Below, piece by piece: positions 1-11,540 of a stretch of 64,000 bases of DNA. This DNA comes from Daldinia sp. FL1419. Taxonomy: Eukaryota; Ascomycota; Sordariomycetes; Xylariales; Hypoxylaceae. The notes below the pieces were generated by a model. That model saw only the letters and a program-made list of their open reading frames with translations, ran no database searches and had not been told where the DNA came from. The stretch covers positions 7,192-71,191 of the forward strand of contig MU623363.1 of the NCBI GenBank assembly GCA_025201765.1. The letters run 5' to 3'. Position 1 is the stretch's first letter. The number at the start of each line of letters is the position of its first letter. The position numbers and the translations under genes are program-made.

Positions 1-85
1 ATAACTTAAGCTGAAAACAACGAAATAAATATCCCCATAATAAAACACCACCCCTCAACAAACCCTTAACCACTTATCAACCCAC

Positions 86-122
<37 letters not shown>

Positions 123-448
123 AAGAGATTTCCACATTTGTCACAATTGTCAAGTTACCGCCGAGGCGTTGTAAAGCATGATAGGCCTCATTTATTCGAG
201 GCTTAAATGTATTTCCCTATGCTGAGACCAGGCCGCTCCGGGCCAATCCTATCTGCATTTTTAAGTTCTCACATATCCATGAGCCCTAATGACCTTTCCT
301 AATACTCTAAACGCCAAACCCCTCGGCCAAACCATATAAAATCATGATCAAGGTAGGCCAACAACACCTCTCTGATGCAACAAGTCCCGCTGAATGTAAT
401 TCCATTAACCCTCTCCGTGGGGCTTGGTAACAGTTGGTTTTCCTACTT
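1..448. other. intergenic, 3' flank of INCENP
   Basis: No gene is visible here. It lies just downstream of the minus-strand INCENP stop codon and probably contains its 3' UTR. A run of about 30 adenines sits near 91-120. The window edge cuts whatever lies to the left. Confidence 0.6.
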
Positions 449-3400
449 CTATACCATATCACGGCTCATTTCATAGCTCCATCCACCGTCTCGCCTTATC
501 TTATCCCGCGCTGCAAGATCCTTTCGGATATCTTCTTCTGTTAACCTATCAGAGCCGCTCCAGTTTGCGCTCGAAGTTCGAGCACGGAACTTATGGAATC
601 GATCTTTGCTCTTGGCGAACACTTCCTCCATGTTTAAGGGACCCGGGGCTCCGAAAACCTGGAAAGGATCTTTCGATTCCTGTTCCACAAGGGCCTGCCG
701 AAGGTTTGGTGAGTCGGCCCAAGATGCGACCATGTCCTTTCTATCGTCCTCATACTCATCATCCTCATCGTCTGTATTGATTTCTGGCAAGTCGATCAAT
801 TCGCCATTCTGGAACCGCGGAGACGACCTTGTCACAGACTTAGCAGCGGACTTAGCGGCCATGACCCCCTGAGGCCGTGCAGGCGTCTTGTAAGATGACC
901 CAGCTGCGTTTGGATTGGGTGCAAAAGGAATGGGAGCCTTGGACACCTGAGCCATGTCTAACGGGTGTGCAGTCTTGGCCTGGCTGTTGTGCTGGTTTGT
1001 CACGGTAGTCTTGAACAGATCCCTGTTGTTTAGTGGTACATTTGTATATCCTGATGAAAACATCGACTTAGTCGGTATATCCTAATAATCATTAGCTTGT
1101 CATCTATACCTCTTGTCAAGTAGGAAAGTACCTTTTTATAGCCAGCCGATGGGCGCACAGGCGCGCCCTTTAAGCTCGGTTGCTTCTCTACCTCAGCATC
1201 GTCATTAAACTCGTCGGTCATTCGCATCCGTTTGGAGTCCTTTGACTGGTAGCCAGCAGTGACACGAGCGGGGGCTTGGCGAGCGTTATCATCCTGCTGC
1301 AATGGCCGCTTCGTAGCTGCCTTAGATGCATTCGACAATACCGCGTTGACAGGACGCCCGGCGTCCTCTTGAGAACGCTGGAGATTCGAAGCTAGACGAG
1401 AGGGAGGTCGAGGAATGCTGGCTTCAGCGCGGCTGTAGTCCGGAGGACCGTTCGGCTGGCTCCTAGCAGCTGGCGGAGGAGCACGAGTCTGCTTCGCCTT
1501 CTCGAGCATTGCTTGTCTCTGTGCGTTCTTCTTAGTCTCCGCCTGCATCGCAGCCTGTTTTCGTTCTTCCTCCTTCTGTCGCTCAGCCTCAGCTCTTCTT
1601 TGCTGCTCCTGGCGCCTCTCCTCTTCCTGCATAGCAGCTCTCTTGCGTTCCAATTCAGCCTTTGCATCACGTTTGCGTTGCGCCTCACGCTCTTCCTGTT
1701 CTTTCCTTCTAGCCGCTGCTTCAAGCGCCTTCGGTCGTCCCGAGGATGATGTTGAGCTCTTGAGACTTTGTAGCGATGCCTTATGTACTGGAAGCTGGTT
1801 GGATTTATTTTTGCCTTGGGATTGCGAAAATGTATCCTGCAAGCTTGATGACAGGGTACTATTGGAAGGATGATATTGGGAATGTTGCGAACCCATATTA
1901 ACACGAATCACGGTGGGTGCCTGTTTCGTCTTCGTCACTGGTTCCTTTGCGGGCCTGACAGGACGTTTGATCTCCCGGCCCCTTGTAGCCGAAGGGGGCG
2001 CAATAGATCGAGGAGCCGACGGGGGTGGCATTGTATTGGGCGCGTCAACCATATCGATATCATCCGCCTGCTTCTCGTCAGAGGAACTGCTAGTAGCTAC
2101 CTTATCCTCAGTAGCAGGTTGAGTCTTGATTTTTCGGGGGCTGGGTCTTGCCGTTTTCGAAGCATTGGCTGGGGTTTGTAACAGTGTTTTCTTCTCCTGC
2201 TCCTTCTGGAGAGAGACCTGTTTTTCAAGTGCGGCAACTTTTTCTTGTTCTTGGTTGAATATGCGGGCCTTTTCGCGCTCCTTTTCACGGGCCTTCTCGA
2301 GCTTTTCTATTTGCTCAGCCATCCGCCGTACTTCTTTCGCTTCCTTCTCCTTGCGTTTCTCCTCGGCTTTTTCTCGCTCTATCGATGCTCTTGTTCTTCG
2401 AGCCTCTGGACGGACTGGGCTGCCCACGCCTTCGAGAGTTTGGACGTCTGCGGCAACACGAGATAGATCCGGATAAAGGGGCTGGACGTCCTTGCCCCTG
2501 GGAGAAGCAAGTGTATCAGTAGATGGAAATATATGGAGGCCCAGTCTAGCAGCAGAGGGCGATAAGAGTGAGGTTTTACCCTCGGCACTGATAGCAGCGC
2601 TACTAGCTAGCAATCCCTTGGAACCTTTAAGGATCGACGATAGTTTGTTTTTGACCTGCTTCAGAGGGCTGTCTCTGAGACCACGCGATGGCGACTTTGA
2701 AGGTGTAGTAGGCCTATCAGTCTCGGAGACAGTGGCAAGAGTCTGACCAGACGCAGAGCTAGTCTTCGCAAGGGCATCCCCATCCGCACTCGGCGCTTCT
2801 TGAAGCGGCAACAAGGGAGCGGATGCAGATTTGTGGTGGCTAAAAGTATTCGTTGCCCGTTCTTCAGTCGGAGCGCGCTCAGGAGACTTGGCTTCATCAC
2901 GAGCATTTAGCGCCGTAAACTCGCTACCGCTCACGGTATCCTTACCGGATACACCTTCCATTACATCCGCAGTATAGCTCTTAGCCAATCCGGGTCGTGG
3001 ACTACGGACGTCCGACGCATTTTCAGGCGAACCAAGGGGTCCGATCCAATCGTCTTCATCATCCTCTTCCGGGAAAGCGCCTGGAGTTGTGGTCTTTTTT
3101 GGTGAAGGCAACGGCTTTGCTTGAGACGAAGGTTGCGGAACAGGTGCGGCTGCTGTAGTTGGCTGAGCAGCCGAAGGATCGGGAATTGACTTGGGAGTTC
3201 TAGATGTTTGCGTTTGTGCTTGGCCTAGTTTGCTAATTTGGTCTTGGAGGCGTTGTGTATAGGTCTTGTTATGTGTGACAGCATTATCGGGCACAGATTG
3301 TTGTTGGGGTTCCAGAGCAAGGGGGTCCTCGTCAATGTCCATATCGTCATCATTCTCGTCGTCTGTAAGGTCATGCCTTGCACGTCCTAGACTCTTTCCT

Positions 3401-4594
3401 CCGGTATGTCTGTTGTAGTAACTAGTTCGATTCTGCTCCAAGTGACTAGTCCTGGATACCCGGTTGCCTATACTCTTATGGGTAATAGGCTCTCTTGCAG
3501 GTAAGGAAGCAAAATTGAGACTACTTTTTCGAACAATAGGTCGAATAGGACTCGAACTCTCAGAAGAAGATCCCGTATGCTCCTCCTCGGGTACGGTTTC
3601 CATTCCATCTACTTCCGCGGCATCCTCTTCAGCTTCGGCGCTAAATGCGCGGGAAGCAGCGGCTTGCTTCGCAGACGACGTCCTAAATAAAGTAGGCGAT
3701 CGTAGAGGCGAACCCGCCGGCGTGGTACTTTCTTGAGGACCGTCGATCTTATCAGATAAGGTTCCCACTGGAGCGTGGGCTGTGAAATATTGGGTGTCAA
3801 CGTCACCCCCATTATTCGTATGAGCTGTGGGGTTTGGTGAGTGAGGAACTGGGCTGTCGTATTCATGCTGGTTGGGGGAAGTATCGAAAGCCACATTGTC
3901 ACTTTGCGTGTTCACATCTGGACTAAATGGTTGTGTCGCCTCATCTTCGTCAATTTCAACGTGATCAACATCCATTACGTCCTGAGACTGGCTGCCGTGG
4001 TATCCGGAATCGACAACAGATACTGGCTGAGCCGAAGACGCGTGTTTTGGAGAAGGCGCATGCTTCGGCGGACTCTCCGGCGCAATTATCTTGGGAGGTG
4101 ACGGTTGGGGATCAGCTGCAATTTCAATCCTAGGCGTGTTGTTTCGATTCATATTAGGCATAGCAAAAGGGTTTGGGGCTCCTTTAGGCGTAGCAGAAAA
4201 GATGTTAGAGAGGGGCTAAGAAGGGTCAGTGTTGATATCGTGAATGTGAACAACCAAAGAAACTCACGACACGAGCTTCTCCCGCGTTTATTTTCCGAGC
4301 TGTTCGAGGAGTCTTGCCTCGTAATTTTCCTGGTGTTTTAAATATTTCGGCAACGTTACTATTATAATGATTAGCTCCAATATCTTCCCATAAGAACAGG
4401 ACCCGAGTGTCTACGCACATCTGATTCTCGCTGAATATATCGGCCATATGCTCGTTCAACCAGTCAAAGTCGTTTCTAGCAGAGAAAGAAAATTCCTCAA
4501 CCTCTGACTGTTCAATTCTCAGAGCAGATGATCTCTCTTCTGAAATCCATGGCGCAGAGCCGACCGGCAGACGCGCCCCTCGTGCCCCGACCAT
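449..4594 (-). CDS. INCENP / Sli15-Pic1 family inner centromere protein
   Basis: Scaffold subunit of the chromosomal passenger complex, which holds and activates Aurora kinase at inner centromeres and on the spindle. Three exons: 4594-4268, 4215-1132 and 1081-449. Both introns (52 and 50 nt) are GT-AG and phase 0; the product is about 1347 aa. Exon 1 carries the conserved N-terminal part, ending in a basic FKTPGKLRGKTPRTARK stretch. The middle is a low-complexity Ser/Pro/Glu region. Two highly charged Lys/Glu/Arg helical segments (about residues 718-780 and 940-1016) look like the single-alpha-helix or coiled coil typical of INCENP. Exon 3 contains the Aurora-binding IN-box (about 1230-1290: LPEINTDDEDDEYEDD, then VASWADSPNLRQAL, then DPFQVFG). 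The IN-box makes the family call secure. An ACGCGT site lies 18 bp upstream of the ATG. Confidence 0.93.
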
Positions 4595-4611
4595 CGTGAA
4601 TGTGTCGAGAA

Positions 4612-4617
4612 ACGCGT
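4612..4617. promoter_or_regulatory. ACGCGT (MluI cell-cycle box-like) upstream of INCENP
   Basis: A palindromic ACGCGT lies 18 bp before the INCENP start codon. In yeasts this hexamer is the MBF (Swi6/Mbp1) site of G1/S genes. INCENP is a cell-cycle gene, so the site is plausible, but a hexamer can occur by chance and may lie in the 5' UTR. Confidence 0.3.
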
Positions 4618-5236
4618 CTCGAATAGGTCAGACCGCGTGCGATTTTCCGGTAAAGTGTAACAAGAAACAGTTACTATAACTAGGCGACTTTCAATTAAGC
4701 ATTATTCAAAGTCAGCGGCGAAAAGTAGGTCGTTGGAGGATATAAAAACGCGGGTTTGGAGGCGTATTTTCGTAAATTGAAGATGGTTAATAGATATAAT
4801 TAACAAGGTGAAAAAGGAAGAATACGCAGTTACGTCCAAGTTCGAGGTAGGGATTGTGGGCAACGGTATCGATTGCCGGCAGATCATTGGCCACAAGCGA
4901 AGCGGGTGTAAACATTAAAATTAAAAAAAAAAGCTTGGGCCATTAACGCATTAGCGCATCACACTGCGGGGAACTTTTCAAGCTTCTCTAACTACAGGAT
5001 TACCTGAGTTACCATGTTCTGCACCTATCAGACCTATCCGCCTATCAGGTAGGTACAAAAGTACACTGAGCTTTTCTATTCTTAGGTTCACCATTGACTC
5101 CAATTCGTAATCTTCCAAGCATACTAAAAAATGTGACGGCACAGTAATAAAATATCTCGACTGCTTGAATTCTTAAATTTCAATACCGTGGCAACGACAG
5201 CAGCCACTTGCGGGATATATGTAGCATAGCAATAAG
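4618..5236. other. intergenic between INCENP promoter and PARP-like gene 3' end
   Basis: This should hold the INCENP promoter/5' UTR on the left and the 3' UTR of the PARP-like gene on the right. The only small open frames (for example 4702-4896) have no recognisable features. No repeat or RNA gene is seen. Confidence 0.5.
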
Positions 5237-6892
5237 TCATATCATCAACCGGCCGATTCCCAAATCGTCCTCATTCTCAAGATCAACAGCATCATCTTCT
5301 TCTCCAGGATTAGGGATCTCATCCCAATTTGGCATCTCTCCTGATGCCTTGGAACTATACCACCGGCGATCTCTCTCATATTCGTTTAAGCCCCCGCCTC
5401 TCTCAGCAGCGTCTATTTCCTCACCGACCTTGACCCAGCTCCAGAAATTCAGGTTCGTTTTATCTTTAATCTCCTCTCCTCGGAGAGCCTGGTAGTCGCC
5501 ATATTCTTCTTCATCCTCGTCAACCTCCCCAACCTCCTCCACCACAAACTTAGACCCGGTTGATGGTCCGTAGCCGTACGGGAACCACTTCGTTGCCCGG
5601 GCGAAAACGGAAGCTTTCTCACGCTGCACATCACCCGGCCAGCGGACACCTTCTAAAAGCTTCGGGTGTCTCGTCTTCTCAGTAGGGACGAAGCCCGTCG
5701 GGTTACTAGGGAGCTTATAGAAGTGCTCGTAATTGTCGCGACCCCAGTCAATGTGTATCACGTATATCGGAAGGATCTGCGCGCTGTTGAAGACGATGTA
5801 CTCGAGCCCACGATTAGAGATGTGGGAATCAGCTCCGGGGTAAGCTCGGCCTTGATCTCTCCAATTGTCCTCGCGGTACACGTCGGCCGTGCGGCCCATA
5901 ATCGTCGCGCATACGAATAGCTTGATTCCAAAGTACTCGTTAGGCTTAGTGGCCTGGCACGCGTTACCCGTGTAACTAAGCGCAAAGTCCGCACTTGGAG
6001 AGCTGTAGATTCCCCTTCCGTATGTCGAACCGCATCGGATCCCGTGCTCCTGGTTTGTACCTGGGTTCCTCTGGCCGGGCTTGAGGAATCCGTAGCGTAC
6101 TATTGACGGCACGAGCTGCCTTTGAGTCCCATGAAAAGTCATCGTAGGCTTCACGAGATGGTCTATATACACTTCTTTCCGTTTGATATGGTGTAGACTG
6201 GCAGGTACGCAGCCGTGAAGTGTTATTGTAGAGTACTCTGACAACCTTTCCTTTATCTCCATCTGCTTCTTGAAGAATTTGCCGGCCAGGTCAGACCTTA
6301 TAACTTCCTCCACGTAGAGAACTCGGTAAGAGGAGGGAATCTGGGAACATATCTCTTGGGGGGTTTGTCGTAGGAAATAATATGCTGTCTCGCTGGCTGT
6401 CATTGTCGAGTTTGCCGGCTTTTCTTCGAATGGGAGGGGATTTGATTTTCTGCGTCTGGTTGGCTTTTTCGAAAGCTTCTCGCGCCATAATTTCAAATAT
6501 GTCCTTGTTTCCTTGGCCAACTTAAAGACTGTCATAGTTGGCTCGAAGAAACCATCTTCACACTCTTCCCGATCGTTCCAACTCGAGATGTTATTAGTAA
6601 CTGTCGCAGCCTCAACTATCTGTGACAGCTTTGCGCGAAGTTCAATTACCGATTCTCGCGATAATTTGTAACTCTGGAGCTTCCAAGTTACAGATGCAGC
6701 TGGATATAGGGGTTTGGTGGTGATGGACAAATCCACTTCACCATACTTCAAGACAAGCACCTTGTCTAGAGGATTCGTCATTTGTTCGTCTTCGCTTAGA
6801 AATCCATTTCTGATGAGTTCGTCGACCTCGAGGTCGCGTAAAAGCGACAACTCGACGAGGTCGTCCTCTCCTAACTCGGTGGCGTCGGGCAT
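5237..6892 (-). CDS. RWD-like + PARP-type ADP-ribosyltransferase domain protein
   Basis: Predicted mono- or poly-ADP-ribosyltransferase using NAD+. Single exon, 551 aa from the first true ATG at 6892; the open frame runs upstream only from a TTG. The catalytic fold is visible in order: FHGT (His near residue 252), GRGIYSSPSADFALSYT (Tyr near 291) and LEYIVFNSAQILPIYVI (Glu near 364). The H-Y-E triad of active PARPs is therefore present, not the degenerate H-Y-I form. The first ~130 residues, with an E-L-x2-L pattern and alternating strands, resemble an RWD domain; that part is my inference. The C-terminal ~120 residues are acidic and low-complexity. The usual nuclear-PARP modules (BRCT, WGR, regulatory helical domain) are absent. 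A TTTAACTTCCCAG string just before the ATG could be the acceptor of a 5' UTR intron. Activity and target are unknown. Confidence 0.75.
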   Translation of the reverse strand: MPDATELGEDDLVELSLLRDLEVDELIRNGFLSEDEQMTNPLDKVLVLKYGEVDLSITTKPLYPAASVTWKLQSYKLSRESVIELRAKLSQIVEAATVTNNISSWNDREECEDGFFEPTMTVFKLAKETRTYLKLWREKLSKKPTRRRKSNPLPFEEKPANSTMTASETAYYFLRQTPQEICSQIPSSYRVLYVEEVIRSDLAGKFFKKQMEIKERLSEYSTITLHGCVPASLHHIKRKEVYIDHLVKPTMTFHGTQRQLVPSIVRYGFLKPGQRNPGTNQEHGIRCGSTYGRGIYSSPSADFALSYTGNACQATKPNEYFGIKLFVCATIMGRTADVYREDNWRDQGRAYPGADSHISNRGLEYIVFNSAQILPIYVIHIDWGRDNYEHFYKLPSNPTGFVPTEKTRHPKLLEGVRWPGDVQREKASVFARATKWFPYGYGPSTGSKFVVEEVGEVDEDEEEYGDYQALRGEEIKDKTNLNFWSWVKVGEEIDAAERGGGLNEYERDRRWYSSKASGEMPNWDEIPNPGEEDDAVDLENEDDLGIGRLMI

Positions 6893-7758
6893 TGAGCCTG
6901 GGAAGTTAAATATTGAGTAAATGCTTTCCAATTACATCGGGCTTCTCAGTCTTTACTCAGAGCCAATACGGGGGATAATGAGAAATATAAACCCCTACAA
7001 ATCCAAGACAGTCCCATACACACAACTGAACATAGAAGTTAATAGCCTTTTTAAGATTCGGTACTTGCCACATAATACGTAGCAAGTGAATTAACAATGG
7101 GTTCAGCTCCGTTAACTCACCGCGGTGAGTACATATGGCGTGCATATGGCTCATAACAAAGTCATTTTGAACAAGCAAACTCAGTTTCATCTCATACACA
7201 TGGTAAAGATCGGCATCCACGAGGCAGCAATTTGCTATAGAGGAAGATTAGTTGAGTTTGATACTATGGCAACCTGTTGGGGCTTAGAGCTGAAAATGAG
7301 GCTGTACGTAACCAACGTAGAAACTAATACGAAAGTAAGTAGGCGAGATCTACGCTAATTCCCACTAATAGCTACAAGATGAAAGGCTACATTAAAGGGC
7401 TTGGTTGTAAGTGATGGGACATGGGGGAATTAAAGCAATAAGGTCTGATTATAGGCTTGATTACGGCTATAATCTTGCCCTGGATGTTCAGACTCGGTTC
7501 AGCAACACGAAAACGTGGAGAAATGCAACCATGTAAACGGAGGATCCGCCAAATACAGATGCGGCCGCCCGTCCCTGCGCATGGTTACTTGGTTCGACGA
7601 TCGTTTCCATCGCACGATATGAGCCGGCTGGCTATGATGCCTCTCAAGTAAGTCATATTATAATATAAACAAATACGTCGGATCCCCTTCTTAAACCCCC
7701 ATTTCCCATCAATTTGAGAGAAAAACGAGTCAATCGTCAGATTGACCTACCGCCGACG
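6893..7758. other. divergent promoter region
   Basis: About 870 bp between two genes transcribed away from each other (PARP-like to the left, SRPBCC protein to the right). It contains only short unconvincing open frames. A TATAATATAA stretch near 7660-7670, about 95 bp before the SRPBCC ATG, could act as a TATA element. Confidence 0.45.
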
Positions 7759-8397
7759 ATGTTGCGTCTTTCTCCATTCCTCCTAGCACGCAGCGCTGCG
7801 CCGCTCGTCGCTCCCGCCTCCCTCGTATACCAGCAGGTCGACTATGGATCTCTGCACTGCCCTGAAGATCCCCTAGCCACGTTAGTAACGCCCACCTACG
7901 GCACCAAAGAAGCCATCTTCACCATATGCTCCGAGCTCGTGATTAACACCGGTCCGTTGACCGCCTACAACGCGATTCTGGATTTCAAGTCGTACCCACG
8001 ATGGAACTCATTCATCATCGACGTCGCTCTCCCAGATAACGTCACCTCGACTCCCGATGATATATACGTCAGCATGGCCATGACGTTCACTTCCAACGGC
8101 TTGGTCGGCGCCCTTAATACCACCAGCACGGAGGTTATTAGCCTATTTGATCCGTCCGGTGCGGAGGGTTATCTCATCAATGCGTGGCACTACGACGATG
8201 GAATAGGCGGCGCTGGAGCGAGGGCAGAGCACCCGAATATCTTCGTTGATATGGGAAACGGCTCGACACGGTACCTTTCCTACGAGACGTACTACGCGGG
8301 CTTGACTACAGGTACGATAGCTCTACTGAAGCTGCAGCTGCAGCGCCAGTGGGACATCCAAGCTCAAGACCTCAAGACATACGCCGAAAGCCTCTAA
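7759..8397 (+). CDS. SRPBCC / START-like fold protein, probably secreted
   Basis: Intronless, 212 aa from ATG 7759; the open frame begins upstream with TTG, so this is the first true methionine. The N-terminus MLRLSPFLLARSAAPLVAPA looks like a signal peptide. The body fits the polyketide-cyclase/SRPBCC pattern: an initial strand ending in SELVINTGPLTAYNAILDF, then YPRWNSFIID, the hallmark 'xYPxWNxFI' segment after the first helix, then alternating strands and a long C-terminal helix (LLKLQLQRQWDIQAQDLKTY). This fold binds hydrophobic ligands. No catalytic residue or substrate can be inferred. Its 3' end converges on that of NOT2, 466 bp away. Confidence 0.7.
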   Translation: MLRLSPFLLARSAAPLVAPASLVYQQVDYGSLHCPEDPLATLVTPTYGTKEAIFTICSELVINTGPLTAYNAILDFKSYPRWNSFIIDVALPDNVTSTPDDIYVSMAMTFTSNGLVGALNTTSTEVISLFDPSGAEGYLINAWHYDDGIGGAGARAEHPNIFVDMGNGSTRYLSYETYYAGLTTGTIALLKLQLQRQWDIQAQDLKTYAESL

Positions 8398-8863
8398 ACC
8401 CCAAGAGTAGTGTCCTCTAAATTATATAGTGTATATAGGTATGTACCTACCTATTCATAATCTCTAATTAACCCACCTCACCCAAGTGCTTCAAGCGGCT
8501 TATCTTATAATTCACGAATGTAATGCATAGGTACTTGTCTGGTCAATAGTCAACCTACTACAGCGTACCTTGATCTTAAATTTACTGTTATTTACCGCAT
8601 CAGCGCCTTACAAATCACAGTGTATTCGAGGGAGACTAGCGAAATGGATTCGAAAACCCTGTGTTGATCAAAGCATGTCTGCCGACTTGGGCATTTACTG
8701 CGCCTGTGACTACCAAGCAAGAAAGCCATATGTTGCCCGCAATCAACCGTTGCCCCTAGGTTGTGCATTCCGTAAAAACCAACGCCACCCTATTCGTAGG
8801 CTTGTTGCGCCTTGCATACTACTTAATATTGCAGACAACCATCTTCCCTCGTGGGTCGTCCCC
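8398..8863. other. convergent 3' intergenic region
   Basis: Lies between the ends of the SRPBCC gene and NOT2. It starts with an AT-rich stretch and repeated GTACCTACCT-like sequence. I see no gene, repeat family or RNA here. Confidence 0.5.
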
Positions 8864-11540
8864 TCACGACAGAGCAGCGTTGTTGGTCTCCAAATCCGCG
8901 TAATGAAGCGTCAAGGTGCGCTGCAGCGAGTGTTAATAAATGTGTCTCGGAGGTCAGAGTAAGCGGCATGCTGTCACTTACACGCTCTTTACGCCAATCT
9001 GTAGTACTCCAGATGATGTAATAGCCTTCTTCATGCTGGGTACTCAGGATTCGTGGCTGCATTATTTCGTCCTTAGTCAGCCAAATCTTTAGTTTCTTAT
9101 GCCATCGCCAGGCACGGTTGTAACTAGGAAATGTTAGTGTCACGAGGTCGTAAAGGTGATAGCGGTGTCTTACAGTTCATGAGCCGCAAGATGTTGTTTG
9201 ACATCTCCAGGACAGCTGTAAAAAATCCACATCAAAGTTTCCTCATTGAAATTGCTGATCTTGTTCTCCAGAGGTTGAACGTTATTCACGTTGTAGCACT
9301 CCGGCAGCCGAAAGTCGGGGATTGCTGGCCGGGGAATAGTGGCGTCATTGAAAAGTGAATATACTTGCGTCGACATTAACCTAAGATTGCATTAGCAGGA
9401 GCCTCGAAAACAAGATTAGTAAGGAACTCACGTCGGTGATGCAAAATCTATGCCTAACGTCGTCGGATCTAGGCCTGTAACAGCTGCGTTGTAGTCGGGA
9501 TAGTTATTCATAAGGGTGCGAAGACCCTTGATTCCCCACTTATCAATAGGCGCCATGCCTGCTAAAGGGTCATGTGCTGACGGAGATTGATCGTCCTTTT
9601 GATCACCATTCTTGCTTGGGGAAGAAGGGTCGTTACTACCAATAGCACCAATAGCACCAAGAGGGTTTGAAGCTGACGGATCTTGTGCTGATGATTGAGA
9701 AACCAAGTTATCCTGGAACCCGGGGGGTTTTTGGCGAGCTTCGTCGTTACCACTCGTTCCAGCCCCTCTGATATCTTGAGGTCTTGAAGAACCTATAAAC
9801 CTATTAGCATACTGCAGAACGGACACAATGATTTGTGGGATCCGCATACCCGTGGCGGTGGATCCATCTGGCGAACGAACATCCGTTGTTCGGTTGTTGG
9901 CGGACAACGCATTGAGCAGACCATTACCTGATCTAGGACCCTGGAGGGAACCGGGGGCACCACCGCCTTGAGCACCAAATCCGAGTGTCGACATTAGATT
10001 CGCTCCGCGCTCTTGACCGATGTCACCGTTGCCGTTTCTAAGGCTGTTATTATTCAAAGGTGGAAACTCGTCAATGCTGCTAGGTTGGGGTTGTGTCGAC
10101 TGGGCCACGCTATTCTGACCTCCAAATCGATATTGGTTCTGGCTTGAGCCCATCCTCGAAGGCGAAAAGAAATCGTCTTGCTGCGCGTGTTGAGAGGAGA
10201 GTGGAGTTGGTTGCTGATTCCTCTGTATTGTCCCGCTCATGCCCCTCGATCCTCCCGTTGACCATAAAGAGCTAGCACCTGCGCTTTGTAGCTGAGAATT
10301 ATTCGAGAGTGACGGAAATTCGCTGCTAGAAAAATTAGCTTTGAAGGGTGACATGTAATATCATAACGGATAAATATGCCAAGATAACGCGCGCTCGAAA
10401 TGAAGGTGATAAGGGGAGAGAAACATGTTTGTTTACCGGCTGGTACGGTCTGGGGAAGGGTTAATTTTAGGCGAGTCGCCTTGATCTATTCGTCTAGCAA
10501 TAGTGGCATATGATAAGCCAGCATCTGGGACTGCCAGGGGTGACTGGGTAGTGGGACGTGGAGTATGGGTCTTTAGTATCAGTCTTGGCTTTCTGCCTTT
10601 GGGATCTGGGGACAAGACTGCCATTTCGTCTGGTTGCCCAAATCAGACGAAGGGACGGATGATAACGGTGGGTGACCATAGGAAAATAGTGGAGTGAAAT
10701 GAGCTTCGACCCTCATGCGATGGATTTTGGTGGTTGAGCAAAAAACAAAGGTACGTAGCTAGGGCAGTTTTAAAAGATAAAAATAAACATGGAATGGAAG
10801 ATACCTACGAGAGGTCCAGAGGCGTTGCCGGTTGCGAGCCGCTTAAACTTTGAGCAAAACTGAGGTTCCCCCCTAGTTGCCTTGACGACGTTTGTAGACC
10901 TGCACCACCCATAGGAACACCGCCAAACGCCCATCCAGCTCCGTTATTCGCTTTTATGCGACAGAACATCAGCTTCGGATCCAGCAATTAATAGCACCTT
11001 GATCCTGCGATCATACCTAGTTTCCCATTTGGTAACCTATTAGATACCCCTCTACCTGGTTGTTGAGGTTGTTGCTGGCCTCCGAATCCAGTCGGTATCC
11101 CTCGAAGGGTTTGTGGCACGGCTCCTGAGGAAGTTCAGTATTAGCCCAGTGTACAACCTATTTGCTTGAAGCACCATGAGTGAGACTGGGTGTGAATCAG
11201 TTCACGGCGACAGCTATAAATATGTGCTATGGTCCTATCACGCAATCGCTACTTGCGGTCTCCTCACGCCCCTAGACGAGGCTGATGAATAGGGAAGGCT
11301 GAGGCCAGGAGGACGCAGCAATAATGATACCCCTAGGCCCTAATCGTTACCCTAGGATACCCAAAGATCTCGGTTTACATATCATACGACTCGAAGCGGG
11401 ATATATGGAATCGGTCGAGAGAGATCGGAGGTTCGATAACGGAGCGCGACAACGACGTAGTCGACATCACGAATTCAAGGCAAACAGGCGGGGCACGCGA
11501 GGCAGAGAAAGAGAGGGTTAGCACTACCTGTTCGATTCAT
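8864..11540 (-). CDS. NOT2: CCR4-NOT complex subunit NOT2 (Cdc36 family)
   Basis: Subunit of the CCR4-NOT deadenylase/transcription regulator complex. Seven exons: 11540-11528, 11124-11017, 10950-10809, 10325-9432, 9380-9174, 9123-8982 and 8920-8864. Together they give exactly 1563 nt (520 aa), with GT-AG at every junction. Exon 1 is only 13 nt (ATGAATCGAACAG, M-N-R-T-G) before a 403-nt intron. Introns 2, 4, 5 and 6 are 50-66 nt, but intron 3 is 483 nt. Diagnostic segments: PTGFGG and WAFGGVPMGG in the Gln/Gly-rich N-terminus; DKWGIKGLRTLMNNYPDYNA (about 347-366); and the C-terminal NOT2/3/5 domain (YSLFND, IPDFRLPECYNV, WIFYSCPGDVKQHLAAHEL, then YNRAWRWHKKLKIWL and the C-terminal LHYADLE). 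A second ATG (10354) lies in frame inside intron 3 directly before exon 4. Confidence 0.92.

Noticed and set aside
1030..1131. Alternative C-terminus for INCENP exon 2 by reading through the second intron
   Set aside because: Removing the 50-nt GTACTT...TTAG intron restores the frame to the IN-box; the read-through end has no family match.
7125..7358. Small plus-strand frame in the PARP/SRPBCC spacer
   Set aside because: Short, no domain, and overlaps an equally open minus-strand frame.
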